Part shown: positions 26,736 to 37,166 of the stretch, in pieces
Position numbering within the stretch: position 1 is the first letter of the stretch
Layout of the letters: each line of letters opens with the position of its first letter
Assembly: GCA_017527205.1 (NCBI GenBank)
Contig: JAFXQK010000018.1
Location: forward strand, 60,031 to 124,030
Origin: Lachnospiraceae bacterium
Lineage (GTDB): Bacteria > Bacillota > Clostridia > Lachnospirales > Lachnospiraceae
Reading direction: 5' to 3'
DNA length: 64,000 nucleotides
Program-made: the position numbers and the translations under genes
The notes under the pieces: model-generated
Told to the model about the DNA's origin: nothing
Database searches by the model: none
What the model saw: the letters and a program-made list of their open reading frames with translations, nothing else

Positions 26736-29009
26736 ATGGATATTTTACTGATCGGGAGCACGGGAAGCCTGATGCGGAAAATGGTGGAGAAGCTTCATAA
26801 GGAGGGACACAGAATTTTTGTCCTGACGGAGGAAGGAAGGGAGACCTTTTTCAACCGCAAGGTGTTTGAAACCTATCGCTTTGCCTATGATAATGCATGT
26901 ATCCGCGAGGTATTTGTGAGCGTAAAGCCGCAGGTTACCTTGTTTTTGGGCGCTTATGATAAGGCTTTCCCTTGGAAGACAGGCATGAATACCTCCATCA
27001 AATTCGCCTCCAGTCTGTTGAATTTGCTGATGTCCTTTGCCGCGCTGCGTCAGGGACGCTTTATCTATCTGTCCTCCGAGGAAGCCCTGGAGGGTCTGGA
27101 GGCTACGGACGACGGCGAAGTGGAAAAGAGCAGAAACAGTTCTGAAAAGGCACAGTCCATCGCGATGGGCGAGAAAACCTGCCTTGATTATGGAAGGATG
27201 ACCATGGGCGACGTTATGGTGCTTCGCCTTGGAAATTTATATGGCATTCCCGATGATGCTACGGAGATTGACAACGTTTGCGCAAGCATGATCATGGATG
27301 CCTTGGATCTTGGAGAGATCAAGCTTCATCCGGGGCGTAGCGTTCAGGTGCTGAATGCAAAGCCGCTGATGGACGTGGAGGAAGGGGACGTAGAGGCTCT
27401 TGAGGGTGAGAAGAGCTATCGTCTGCTTCACATGATGGATGCCATTGAATTTATTTACAAAATGATGACGGTGCAGGTTCATAAATCTGCCATCTATCAG
27501 ATCTCAGGAAAGACACAGATTACCCAGCGTGAAATGGCGGAGCTGATTGTTGCCGGCATGGCTTCGGCAAATGCAGATGAAGGTGGCCCCGTCATTCTTG
27601 ACAGCTTGGACAACTCGGACACGAACGTCATCCTGGATGCAAAGGATCCGGACGAGGAGTTTGGCATTTATGAGATGAACCCGCCACAAAAGGCCCTGCC
27701 TGCCGTGGCAGAGTACATGAAAAAGCACGCAGGAAGGTTTTCGCGCCTGACGGACAGACAGGAGAATGCATGGGAGGCCTTTGTACGAAAGGTTAAGGAA
27801 ATGATCCGTGCAGCCATTCCTTTTGTAGAGAATCTTATTGTATTTATTCCCTTCTTTATGTTGAATAACCGTGCGACGGATCATGAGTATTTCCGTAACC
27901 TGGATTTCTATCTGCTGTACGTATTGCTCTTTGCGATCGTACATGGCCAGCAGCAGGCCATTTTCTCCAGCCTTTTGGCTATTGCAGGTTATGTCTTCCG
28001 ACAGATGTATTACCGAAGCGGTTTCGACGTACTTCTGGATTACAGTACCTATGTCTGGATGGCACAGCTGTTGATTTTGGGACTGGTTGTCGGGTACATG
28101 AAGGACAAGCTGCGCGCCATTAAGGCCGAGAATGCCAACGAGGTAAGCTTCCTGACAAGGCAGCTTGCAGATATGTCCGACATTAACGGCAGTAACGTTC
28201 GCGTGAAGGACGTGCTGTCCGATCAGTTGGTAAACCAGAACGACAGTATTGGTAAGATTTATGAGGTTACCTCTAGCCTGGATCAGTATGAGCCGGAAGA
28301 GGTCCTGTTCTATGCGGCGGACGTTGTTGCAAAGATCATGCACTGCAAGGATGTTGCCATTTACTCCACGGCAGACGATGAATATGCGCGTCTCGTATCC
28401 TCGACCTCTGACAAGGCGAGATCCCTCGGCAATTCCATACATTACAAGAAGATGGAGCAAATGTACGAGGTGCTGAGCCAGAAGAAGGTATACATTAACA
28501 AGAACATGACGGAAGAGTATCCGATGATGGCAAATGCCATTTTTGGCGGCGACCAGATGCAGATTATCATTATGGTGTGGGGGATTTCCTGGGAGAGAAT
28601 GACGCTTGGTCAGGCCAACGTCCTTGCCATTGTAAGCTATCTGACGCAGAATGCCCTGCTTCATGCTGACAAATACATGGAAGTGCTTCGCTCCCAGAGA
28701 TATGTTGGCAACACGCACGTCATGGAGCCGGAAGCCTATGCAAAGCTTGTGTCCGCATTCATCAGGGCAAGAGAGAAGGGCTTTACCAAGTGCTCCCTGA
28801 TCAATCTGATGATATATCAGAGCATGCCCTTGGAGGAGCTGGACGTAAGGCTTGATCAGGTGCTTCGAAATACGGACGTCATCGGTTATAAAGCGGATGG
28901 CAGTCTGCAGGTGCTTTTGGCGAATTCCGGACCGACGGATGCAGAGTTTGCCATGAAGCGTCTGCGGGATGCAGGTTTTGAATGTCAGGCGGAGGAGGAA
29001 GCAGTATGA
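26736..29009 (+). CDS. pelD: PelD-like c-di-GMP receptor fused to an epimerase-like domain
   Basis: A 757-residue protein. Residues 1-330 resemble an NAD-dependent epimerase/SDR (GSTGSL near 7, YLSSEEA, VLRLGNLYGIP), though the glycine motif is incomplete. Residues ~360-470 hold about four transmembrane helices. A GAF domain (~500-640) is followed by a degenerate GGDEF domain. At residues 711-714 RNTD matches the RxxD c-di-GMP I-site, and five residues later KADGS replaces GGDEF, so it should bind but not make c-di-GMP, as PelD does. ATG 26736 has AGGA nearby. It overlaps the PelE-like gene by four bases. Confidence 0.85.
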   Translation: MDILLIGSTGSLMRKMVEKLHKEGHRIFVLTEEGRETFFNRKVFETYRFAYDNACIREVFVSVKPQVTLFLGAYDKAFPWKTGMNTSIKFASSLLNLLMSFAALRQGRFIYLSSEEALEGLEATDDGEVEKSRNSSEKAQSIAMGEKTCLDYGRMTMGDVMVLRLGNLYGIPDDATEIDNVCASMIMDALDLGEIKLHPGRSVQVLNAKPLMDVEEGDVEALEGEKSYRLLHMMDAIEFIYKMMTVQVHKSAIYQISGKTQITQREMAELIVAGMASANADEGGPVILDSLDNSDTNVILDAKDPDEEFGIYEMNPPQKALPAVAEYMKKHAGRFSRLTDRQENAWEAFVRKVKEMIRAAIPFVENLIVFIPFFMLNNRATDHEYFRNLDFYLLYVLLFAIVHGQQQAIFSSLLAIAGYVFRQMYYRSGFDVLLDYSTYVWMAQLLILGLVVGYMKDKLRAIKAENANEVSFLTRQLADMSDINGSNVRVKDVLSDQLVNQNDSIGKIYEVTSSLDQYEPEEVLFYAADVVAKIMHCKDVAIYSTADDEYARLVSSTSDKARSLGNSIHYKKMEQMYEVLSQKKVYINKNMTEEYPMMANAIFGGDQMQIIIMVWGISWERMTLGQANVLAIVSYLTQNALLHADKYMEVLRSQRYVGNTHVMEPEAYAKLVSAFIRAREKGFTKCSLINLMIYQSMPLEELDVRLDQVLRNTDVIGYKADGSLQVLLANSGPTDAEFAMKRLRDAGFECQAEEEAV

Positions 29010-29953
29010 CCGCTGCGGGAGTTTGGTTTTTAGTAATCATCATACTAAATACAATAGTCTGCGTCCTGTTTGTGATCTGGGGATATTTCCAGCAGATGTA
29101 TTCCGACGACTCCGAGCTGAAACGTACGCAGATGACGATGCCGGGGTATTATTTACAAGCATTTGTCATGTTGATCTGCCCCGTGATTGGCCCCTTGTTC
29201 TTTATCACGGCGCAGGTGATCTATGCTTATTTCTTCCGAAATGGCGCGGATCTTGCGGACGTTATCTTTGGTAAGGATAAGGTGAAGGCACCGAGAAAGG
29301 CTGAGGAGGAGATTGAGCGAAATCGCGTGCCTTTGGAGGAAGCCCTTGCGGTTTCTGACCGCCAGAGCCTGCGCGGACTGATGTTGGACGTGGTGCGCGG
29401 TGACGTGCAAAAATCGCTGGCATCCATTAATCTGGCGCTGAACAGCGAAGATTCCGAGACCTCCCACTACGCGGCAACGGTCATGAGGGATTCCCTGAAT
29501 GACTTCCGCCAGACCAGCCAGGAAAAATATAATGCCTTTAAGGAAGATTATGCGGAGCCCGAGGAGCGTGCCTGCGACCTGATTGAGTTCATGAATGAGG
29601 TCTTAAGTCAGGAAGTGTTCCCCGAAATGGAGCAGAAGGGCTTTGTGGAAAAAATGGATGAGGCCTGCACCTTCCTTTACAATGATGAGGAATACCGCGA
29701 CAAGCTGTCCATTCAGTATATCGAGTGGGTAGGCATTTTGCTATTGAAGCTTCGTTCCTATGACAGGGTGCAATTCTGGTGTGAAGTTGCGAAGGAACTG
29801 TTCCCGAATGAACTTGCCACCTATACCTTACAGCTAAAGCTCTACTTTAGCATGGAGAATCGCGAGAAATTCTTTAACGTCATGGAGGAACTGAAAAAGG
29901 CCGACGTGGTCATCGACCGCGAGACGCTGGAACTGATCCGTATCTTTAGTTAA
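29006..29953 (+). CDS. pelE: PelE-like membrane protein
   Basis: A 315-residue protein with two N-terminal transmembrane helices (about residues 3-28 and 47-77) and a long cytoplasmic helical-repeat region resembling TPRs (for example SQYIEWVGILLLKLRSY-like and FPNELATYTLQLKLYFSM). Position right after pelD, the ATGA overlap and the architecture fit PelE, a partner of PelD in the inner-membrane Pel complex. GGAGGAGG lies before the start. Assignment rests on context and topology more than on conserved motifs. Confidence 0.7.
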   Translation: MTAAGVWFLVIIILNTIVCVLFVIWGYFQQMYSDDSELKRTQMTMPGYYLQAFVMLICPVIGPLFFITAQVIYAYFFRNGADLADVIFGKDKVKAPRKAEEEIERNRVPLEEALAVSDRQSLRGLMLDVVRGDVQKSLASINLALNSEDSETSHYAATVMRDSLNDFRQTSQEKYNAFKEDYAEPEERACDLIEFMNEVLSQEVFPEMEQKGFVEKMDEACTFLYNDEEYRDKLSIQYIEWVGILLLKLRSYDRVQFWCEVAKELFPNELATYTLQLKLYFSMENREKFFNVMEELKKADVVIDRETLELIRIFS

Positions 29954-29980
29954 CAAGAATTCATAAAGGAGAATTCTGTC

Positions 29981-32290
29981 ATGTCAATGCAGTTGTTGAC
30001 CTTTTTACAATTGATTCTTATTATTGCCCTTTATTTGGGAGTGGTTGTTTTAATTCCGGCGGCGGTATTTCACAAAAAGTTTGAGAATCATCCATTCTAT
30101 GTGAGATATACGGCGTATACTTGCATTGGCAATTTTTACGTCATCAATCTTGTATTTCTGTTGCAGCTTTTAAAGATTTCAAACAGGGCAACCCTGATTT
30201 TAGGTGTCGTATTACCGGCGCTGATTGGCATTGCGGTTTATCACTGGCAGGATTGGGTAAAGGCATCCTTAATGTCTGCGGGAGAGACGACGCACAACGT
30301 CATGGTAAATACCATGGGCTTTCGTCTGTTCTTTTCCCGGATTTTCCAGCTTGCATGGCAGGCTCTAACGAATATGTTCAAGGCCATCGGCGAAAATATT
30401 TCCACCCGTTGGTTTGACTGGATCGGAACGATTGCCGTCATCGCAATCATCTGTTGGCAGTACGGCTCAAACCTGTTTATGACCTACGGCTATACGGCGT
30501 CTGACATGCTGGTACATAACCAATGGATTAATGCCATGGGGCAAAATGATATTTTTACCTCAGGCGTTTATCCCTTCGGATTCCATTGCATCATTTACTT
30601 TTTTCATCAGGTATTTGGCATTGAGACCTATGTGCTGCTGCGTCTTTTTTCCCTGCTGGAGACCTTGCTGATTCATCTGAATTTACTGTTCCTGCTGCGT
30701 CTTGTTTGTAAAACGGATTCAGCGGCGTATATTGCGACAGGCTTTTACGTTCTTTTGAACATTTGGGGAAAGAATGCCTACACGAGATATTACAGTGCCC
30801 TGCCGCAGGAATATGGCATGATCTTTATTCTGCCCAGTATTTTCTTCCTGATTCTGTTTTTACGCGAAAGAAAAGAGGAAGAGGGTCTCAAGGATTTTAA
30901 GGGCTTTCGGGGTGAGAGTACAACCATGCTCAGGCTCTTTGGCATCAATGTCAGCCTGACGCTTGCAGCACATTTTTATGACACAATTGCACTTGGCATC
31001 TTCTGCGTAGCCTTTGGCATTGCATTCTGCCGTGTGCTTTTCCGCAAGGGGTATTTCGGAAGAGTAGTGGCAGCCGGCATCTTAGGACTTGTGGTAGCCA
31101 TTCTTCCCATGTGGTTTGCCTATCTTGGCGGTACGCCCCTAGAGGGCTCCCTTCGCTGGGGCCTTGGCGTCATGAGTGGTACGGTGGATGACGGAAGTGA
31201 AAATGATGCAGTGCACAGTCAGTTACATCAGAGCAAGGCAGTGCCTGTGGAAATGCAGCAGCTTATGCGTGCGGATGCAGGAAGGCAGGAGCTTTTGCCA
31301 CTCGTTACGATGACGGCACAGGCAGGTGCTTCCCGCAGCATGGCAATGGTGGGCGTCGGTCGGTTTTTCACGACAATGAAGACCTTCCTGTCCGGCTATG
31401 TATTTATCAGTGAAAAGTCGAGCTTCGGCGCAATTCTCTTAGTGATGATTTTACTGGGCTTTGTGTTCGGAGGCATTGCCTTATTTCACAGAGAAGGGGA
31501 GTATGGAAGGGTCATCCTTGCCATATCCTTAAACCTGTTGTTCTTCTGCTTTCTGCTGATGTCAAAGGAACTGGGTGTTCCCGTTTTGATGGACAAGAAC
31601 CGTACCAGCATTTATCTGGCATACTTCATTATCCCCTTGCTGGGCGTTCTCATTGACTTTTTGCTGAATTTTGCCATGGGATTGTTTGAGGGCGAAAACC
31701 TGAAGAAAGTTTTCCCTGCGCTGTTTGCCGTGGTTTGCTTCGTATTTCTTGGACTATTGGGATGGGTGCGTCAGCCTGTCAGGGTTGAGGCCTTCCAAAA
31801 GAACGGGGCGATTCTTTGCCTTGCCAACATTATCAGGGAAAATGAGCCGTATACCTTTAACATTATCTCTGCGAATGACGAGCTTCGCATGGCAGAGGAA
31901 TATGGATATCACTATGAGGTTCGTGATCTGTTGATCGATAATCTGGGCCTGAATGCCAGAAACTATCTCTCCGTTCCATCCTCCAGGGTTTACGTGTTTA
32001 TCGAGAAAATTCCGGGAGATTATGATGAGCCTTACGAGGGAAGCGGTTCCCGCGTCTCCATGGCGAGCGCTACGAAACCGATGCCGATCAGTAAGGGCAT
32101 AGAGATTTATAAGGGACAATATCGACATATCCTTATGTCCAAGCTTTATTATTGGGCGAAGGCCTTTGCAGAGGCATATGAGAATGAAACCTCGATTTAT
32201 TACGAGGATGACGAGTTTATCTGCTACGAGATCAGGCAGAACGTGGACAGACCCTATGACCTGTCATTTGATTACGGTTTTAACAATTAA
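29981..32290 (+). CDS. Large polytopic membrane protein of the Pel-type locus
   Basis: A 769-residue protein with a dozen or more hydrophobic helices in residues 1-600. A largely soluble C-terminal part (~600-769) contains FNIISANDELRMAEEYGYHY and a Tyr-rich, charged tail. The layout, with extracytoplasmic loops carrying conserved acidic residues (SDMLVHNQW, YYSALPQEYG), is like large GT-C or acyltransferase-like exopolysaccharide proteins, but no definite family is recognised. AAGGAG precedes ATG 29981. It lies between PelE-like and DUF2194 genes, a position compatible with a lineage-specific Pel export or modification component. Confidence 0.65.
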   Translation: MSMQLLTFLQLILIIALYLGVVVLIPAAVFHKKFENHPFYVRYTAYTCIGNFYVINLVFLLQLLKISNRATLILGVVLPALIGIAVYHWQDWVKASLMSAGETTHNVMVNTMGFRLFFSRIFQLAWQALTNMFKAIGENISTRWFDWIGTIAVIAIICWQYGSNLFMTYGYTASDMLVHNQWINAMGQNDIFTSGVYPFGFHCIIYFFHQVFGIETYVLLRLFSLLETLLIHLNLLFLLRLVCKTDSAAYIATGFYVLLNIWGKNAYTRYYSALPQEYGMIFILPSIFFLILFLRERKEEEGLKDFKGFRGESTTMLRLFGINVSLTLAAHFYDTIALGIFCVAFGIAFCRVLFRKGYFGRVVAAGILGLVVAILPMWFAYLGGTPLEGSLRWGLGVMSGTVDDGSENDAVHSQLHQSKAVPVEMQQLMRADAGRQELLPLVTMTAQAGASRSMAMVGVGRFFTTMKTFLSGYVFISEKSSFGAILLVMILLGFVFGGIALFHREGEYGRVILAISLNLLFFCFLLMSKELGVPVLMDKNRTSIYLAYFIIPLLGVLIDFLLNFAMGLFEGENLKKVFPALFAVVCFVFLGLLGWVRQPVRVEAFQKNGAILCLANIIRENEPYTFNIISANDELRMAEEYGYHYEVRDLLIDNLGLNARNYLSVPSSRVYVFIEKIPGDYDEPYEGSGSRVSMASATKPMPISKGIEIYKGQYRHILMSKLYYWAKAFAEAYENETSIYYEDDEFICYEIRQNVDRPYDLSFDYGFNN

Positions 32291-32317
32291 GGACGATGGT
32301 AACGGAAGGAAAAGAAA

Positions 32318-34165
32318 ATGGTATCCAGAAGAAACTTTTTTACAATGATCATATTGCTTCTGATCATGATCTTTATGTTCATGTTTTCCAGCGTGTTAAA
32401 GCACGTGCTCAATGAGTATGGCACGAATTCCTACGCCCAGGAAAGCATTGATGAAAAGGCATTGAGGGCAGAATATGACGGTCTCACCGAAAGGCTTTCC
32501 GAAAAGGCGAGAGTTTTAAGCTATGCCGCCGTTACCAAGGAAAACTATACCGAAGGGGATTATGATAAGAGAGTCATCTTCCTGAGCAGAAAAGGAGAGA
32601 ACGAGGTTGCTCGCGTCGTTGGTTCCTGGTGCTCCTACGTAAAGCGCCCGATGATTTCCTATAACACGCTCAAGGGCTTAGATGCCATTCCTTCCTCCCA
32701 GCTTCCGGAAGTCATTATCGTTGACGGAGAAAACGTCAACTGGGATTTGGAGACCGATGCCTTACAGAATTTAGTACGAAATGGTACTTGCGTGATTTTT
32801 GCCCGCATGCCGAAGGCAAAGCAGATAAAACACAATGAAAAGCTTCGGGAAATGATGGGCGTTAAGGATGTTTATTCAGAAAGCATTGCCATTGATGGCA
32901 TTCGTTTGTTCCCTGGTTTCTTTATCGGAACCGAGGAAGAATATGCAGACGGACCAGGCAAGGAGGATCGTCAGGATTTAAACCTTACGATTCCCTGGTA
33001 TGTCACTGGGGAAAATGCAAAGGTTTACATGATGGGTATCGTTAAGGACAGGTCAAGAAAGAGCCAGTACTTCCCGTCCTTGCTTTGGAGACATGTTTAT
33101 GGACAGGGTAAGGTGTTCTGCATCTGTGGAGATTATCTCACGGAGGAGTCTGGCATTGGATTTTTGACCGCATGCCTCGGCGAAAAGGATTCCTACGACA
33201 TTTATCCCATCATCAATGCGCAGAACCTTGTGCTGGCAAACTATGGCGGTTTTTCGGATGAAAACGGAGAGACTCTGGAGGGCATTTATGACCAAAGACA
33301 GATAGCACTGTTCCGCGACGTGGTATGTCCATCCATTATTTCCCTGACGGAGCGCTCCAAGGATAAGATTTCCCTGATGATTACGCCGCAGATGGATTAT
33401 GAGGATGCTTATGAGCCGGAGGCGGAGCTTCTCCCCTTTTACTTAAGATTATTGAATGAGGGATACGGAGAGGCCGGACTTTCTACCACGCAGCTCTCCT
33501 CATTGCCCTTGAAGGAAAAGATCGGGAAGGACAGGGTTTACTGGCAGACGGAAGCAGCGAATTACCTGCTGCAGAGCCTGTATCTGGATCAACCGGAGGA
33601 ATATGAGGAGGCCAAGGCGGTCATCCCTGATTTGAAAACCGTTGTCATTGATAAGGCAGAGGGAGCCCCTGTTTGCTACTTGGATGACAAGGTAACCTGC
33701 CAGATGACCACCAGCGACGTCATGACGCATACCTTCTCCGAGGATCTTGAATTAAAGTCTTTGGAGACGGCGCTTGGATATTCCAACATTGTCATGGACA
33801 TGTTTCAGGTATCTCATCCCAACGGTGAGGATTTTGCAGATTTCTCCAGAAGGACCTCCAGTAATTTATTAACCTTCTGGAAGCCATATGAGGGCTTCGC
33901 AAAGACAACGCTTTCAGAGAGTGACACAAGAATTCGAAGATTTATGGCGCTGGATTACCACGATGAAAGAAAGAAAAATGAGATCACCCTTCACGTGGAT
34001 GGCTTTGACGAACAGGCATTTTTCATCCTGAAGCTGAACCGCGACGTCATTGATGAGGTGACGGGCGCAGAGGTGACGGACCTGAAGGATGGATTTTACC
34101 TGCTTGACGTCTCCCAGGAGGACGTCGTGATCACCGTTAAGGAAAGAAAGCTGTTCTATTACTGA
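32318..34165 (+). CDS. DUF2194 domain-containing secreted/anchored protein
   Basis: A 615-residue protein with an uncleaved N-terminal anchor (residues ~6-28) and a large extracytoplasmic part. The order of segments, EVIIVDGENVNWD, then IPWYVTGE and LLWRHVYGQGKVFCICGDYL, matches DUF2194 proteins that accompany pelF/pelG in Gram-positive genomes. A C-terminal beta domain follows. It is the best candidate for a PelA-like polymer-processing role (deacetylase-type fold), but no catalytic triad can be assigned from sequence by eye. It lies 28 bases before pelF. Confidence 0.7.
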   Translation: MVSRRNFFTMIILLLIMIFMFMFSSVLKHVLNEYGTNSYAQESIDEKALRAEYDGLTERLSEKARVLSYAAVTKENYTEGDYDKRVIFLSRKGENEVARVVGSWCSYVKRPMISYNTLKGLDAIPSSQLPEVIIVDGENVNWDLETDALQNLVRNGTCVIFARMPKAKQIKHNEKLREMMGVKDVYSESIAIDGIRLFPGFFIGTEEEYADGPGKEDRQDLNLTIPWYVTGENAKVYMMGIVKDRSRKSQYFPSLLWRHVYGQGKVFCICGDYLTEESGIGFLTACLGEKDSYDIYPIINAQNLVLANYGGFSDENGETLEGIYDQRQIALFRDVVCPSIISLTERSKDKISLMITPQMDYEDAYEPEAELLPFYLRLLNEGYGEAGLSTTQLSSLPLKEKIGKDRVYWQTEAANYLLQSLYLDQPEEYEEAKAVIPDLKTVVIDKAEGAPVCYLDDKVTCQMTTSDVMTHTFSEDLELKSLETALGYSNIVMDMFQVSHPNGEDFADFSRRTSSNLLTFWKPYEGFAKTTLSESDTRIRRFMALDYHDERKKNEITLHVDGFDEQAFFILKLNRDVIDEVTGAEVTDLKDGFYLLDVSQEDVVITVKERKLFYY

Positions 34166-34192
34166 TAAACGCACGCAAGGAATGGAGACAAG

Positions 34193-35617
34193 ATGAAAAT
34201 TTGTATGGTTGCGGAGGGCTGCTACCCTTACGTGGTAGGTGGCGTATCCAGTTGGATCCATAGCATTATCAAGGCATTTCCCGAGCATGAATTTCTGGTG
34301 CTGGCCATTTTGGCAAATCGTTCCTATCGCGGGAAATTTGCATATGAGCTGCCGGAGAATCTGACCCAGGTCTACGAGGTATATCTGGAGGATTTTGACT
34401 GGCTTAGCAGGAAGACGGACAGGAAGCGCAGAAAACAATTAAATCCAGAGGAGTATGAGGCCGTACTAAGTCTTTTGATCAATCAGAACGTAAAGTGGGA
34501 CGTCCTGTTTGATTTGTTCCAGGATGGAAAGTTCTCCCTGAATGAATTCCTGATGGGACCAGAGTTTTTGCGTGCCGTTCGTGAGTGCTATCAGATTAAC
34601 TATCCCGAGGCCGTATTCTCAGATTTCCTGTGGACCATGAGATCCATTTATCTGCCTTTGTTCTTAGCCTTAAAGACGGAGATCCCCAGGGCAGACCTCT
34701 ATCACTGCGTTGCCACGGGCTATGCGGGCGTTTTGGGCTCCATGGCAAAGGCAAGGTATGGCTGCGGACTATTGATTTCAGAACATGGCATTTATACCCG
34801 TGAGCGTGAGGAGGAGCTGATCCGCGCAAAATGGGTTGCCGGAATATATAAAAACGTTTGGATCGACCAATTCAAGAAAATGTCGCGTCTTGCTTATGCA
34901 AAGGCAGATTGCGTTACCAGCTTGTATGAGCATGCAAGAAAGCTGCAGATTGAGCTTGGCTGTGACGAAGAGCTGACCATGGTAACGCCCAACGGCATTG
35001 ACGAAAAACGCTTTGTGGGAACACCCGGGGAAAAGGTTGTGGAGGAGAACATGGTGCATATTGGCGCCGTACTTCGCGTGACTCCCATCAAGGACGTAAA
35101 GACGCTGATTCGAGCCTTTGCCTTTGCAAAAGAGCGTGTCAGCAACCTAAAGCTCTGGATCATGGGACCGATGGACGAGGATGAGCAGTATGCTGCAGAA
35201 TGCTTTGAAATCGTGGAGACCATGGGAATTCAGGACATTGTATTTACGGGAAGAGTCAATGTTACGGAGTATCTTTGGCAGATGGACATGACGATCCTGA
35301 CCAGTATCAGTGAAGGCCAGCCCTTGACCATCCTCGAGTCTTATGCGGCACATAAGCCCGTCATCGCAACGGACGTTGGAAACTGCCGCGGTTTGATTTT
35401 TGGAGAGGACGACGGGATCGGCCCATCCGGCATCTTGACGCACGTCATGAACGTTGAGGAAATTACGGCGGCCATGGTAGAAATGGCAACCGATGAGAAG
35501 AAGCGGTTAGAGTATGGAGAGAACGGCTATCAGAGAATGATGAAGCGCTATAAGCTGTCCGACATGCAGGGCACCTATCGCAATATCTACAACTACTTTG
35601 AGGGACTGAAGAAATAA
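34193..35617 (+). CDS. pelF: PelF-type cytoplasmic glycosyltransferase
   Basis: A 474-residue GT4-family (GT-B fold) enzyme. The PelF N-terminus MVAEGCYPYVVGGVSSWIHS is nearly diagnostic, and the C-terminal domain has VHIGAVLRVTPIKDVKTLI, the GRVNVTEYLW segment and the ISEGQPLTILESYA motif with the donor-binding Glu pair. PelF polymerises N-acetylhexosamine from UDP-sugars. AATGGAG lies upstream. It stands before pelG as in known pel operons. Confidence 0.92.
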   Translation: MKICMVAEGCYPYVVGGVSSWIHSIIKAFPEHEFLVLAILANRSYRGKFAYELPENLTQVYEVYLEDFDWLSRKTDRKRRKQLNPEEYEAVLSLLINQNVKWDVLFDLFQDGKFSLNEFLMGPEFLRAVRECYQINYPEAVFSDFLWTMRSIYLPLFLALKTEIPRADLYHCVATGYAGVLGSMAKARYGCGLLISEHGIYTREREEELIRAKWVAGIYKNVWIDQFKKMSRLAYAKADCVTSLYEHARKLQIELGCDEELTMVTPNGIDEKRFVGTPGEKVVEENMVHIGAVLRVTPIKDVKTLIRAFAFAKERVSNLKLWIMGPMDEDEQYAAECFEIVETMGIQDIVFTGRVNVTEYLWQMDMTILTSISEGQPLTILESYAAHKPVIATDVGNCRGLIFGEDDGIGPSGILTHVMNVEEITAAMVEMATDEKKRLEYGENGYQRMMKRYKLSDMQGTYRNIYNYFEGLKK

Positions 35618-35644
35618 TCGGATTTCTGAAAGGAAAGAAGAAGC

Positions 35645-37126
35645 ATGGCTGGAATAGGCATTAAACTAACAAAGATTTTTGGGAAGGAAACCATTACCAC
35701 GAACCTGATCGGTTTTGGATACAGTACGATGGTAACGGTTGCTCCCATGTTTGTCATCATCGGAAATATTCTGCTGATGAGTTATTTTCTGCGCTTTGAC
35801 GTGACGGGCTATCACGGGAGAAATCTTTTCGCGGCGACCATCCTTTACATTTTTATCTTTTCCCTGCTTTCAGCGTCGCCCTATAATGCCGTGATTTCCA
35901 GATATTTGTCGGACGTCATTTATGATGAGACCTATGATGACATTTTGCCCTGTTATTATACGGGACTGGCCGTAACCATCGGAACGGCGTGTCTGTTTGG
36001 CATTCCCTTCTGTATTTGGGAACGCATCGTTGGTAAGGTTGCGATGTACTATGTCTTTACGGGCTTTTGCGGATACATCGCGTTGGTTTTGGTGTTTTAT
36101 TCCATGCTGTACCTATCCATTTGTAAGGATTATTCCAAGATCTCCCTGTTCTTCTTCACGGGAATGCTTGCAGCCTTTCTTTTGTCCTTCCTGTTCGTGC
36201 GGGGATGGCATTTTGAAGTCTCCTATGGAATGCTCTTGGCGCTGACCATTGGATTTGCACTCACGGCCATTATGGAGATGGCAACCATCCGAAGATACTT
36301 CCAGAGGAACAACAATAGCTATAAAAAGGTTTTGGGATATTTTAAGCGTTACTGGAAGCTCATTGCCATCAATTTCTGTTATACCCTGGGACTTTATATC
36401 CATAACTTCGTATTCTGGAACACCAAGCTGCAGATGGTAGTCGTAAAGAGCTTTATCATGGCACCGACCTATGACGTGGCAACCTGTATCGCCATGTTCA
36501 CCAATATTTCCGCGACGGTCATCTTTATCGCAAGAATTGAAATGTATTTCCATGAACGCTATAAGGCTTATTCTGAGGCCGTGACCGGCGGAAGATGGAT
36601 GGACGTGCAAAATACCAAAAACCGCATGTTCCGTCAGCTGTCCACGGAGCTGATGAACCTTGTGAGATTACAGTTTATCATTTCCGTCGTCATCTTTTTG
36701 CTGATGCTGATTTTCCTGCCAAGGTTTGGTTTTGCCGGACTTGTGCTACAGATTTATCCTTCGCTGGCAGCAGGCTACTTCATCCTGTTTGTCATGTATT
36801 CAGAAATCATTTTGCTGTATTATTACAATGATTTGAACGGAGCCGTTATGACTTCGGCGATCTTTTGCCTTGTGACGTTTTTGGTCAGCATTTTTGCAAC
36901 GCACCTGCCTGCCATTTGGTATGGCCTTGGCGTGATTGTAGGGAGCCTCACGGGATTTATCATCGCATATCTTCGCCTTCGCTGGGTGGAAAGGCATTTG
37001 GATGAGCATATTTTCTGTAGGGGCGTGCTGTTCCCGACAAAGCTTTCCAAGAAGCCGCCTGCCTTAGTGTATGACAGAAATAAGCTCTCGGCCAATCAGG
37101 GCGAGGATGAAAAGGCGATGAGCTAA
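35645..37126 (+). CDS. pelG: PelG polysaccharide transporter
   Basis: A 493-residue integral membrane protein with about 12 hydrophobic helices, of the MOP-flippase-related PelG family, which exports the PelF polymer. The N-terminus AGIGIKLTKIFGKETITTN and the segment YNAVISRYLSDVIYDETYDD are typical of PelG. AAGGAAAG lies before the start. The last ~30 residues are hydrophilic and cytoplasmic. Confidence 0.92.
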   Translation: MAGIGIKLTKIFGKETITTNLIGFGYSTMVTVAPMFVIIGNILLMSYFLRFDVTGYHGRNLFAATILYIFIFSLLSASPYNAVISRYLSDVIYDETYDDILPCYYTGLAVTIGTACLFGIPFCIWERIVGKVAMYYVFTGFCGYIALVLVFYSMLYLSICKDYSKISLFFFTGMLAAFLLSFLFVRGWHFEVSYGMLLALTIGFALTAIMEMATIRRYFQRNNNSYKKVLGYFKRYWKLIAINFCYTLGLYIHNFVFWNTKLQMVVVKSFIMAPTYDVATCIAMFTNISATVIFIARIEMYFHERYKAYSEAVTGGRWMDVQNTKNRMFRQLSTELMNLVRLQFIISVVIFLLMLIFLPRFGFAGLVLQIYPSLAAGYFILFVMYSEIILLYYYNDLNGAVMTSAIFCLVTFLVSIFATHLPAIWYGLGVIVGSLTGFIIAYLRLRWVERHLDEHIFCRGVLFPTKLSKKPPALVYDRNKLSANQGEDEKAMS

Positions 37127-37166
37127 CGGGGAAGGAAGCCCTAGGTTTTGCGAGGTGACGTTTGCG

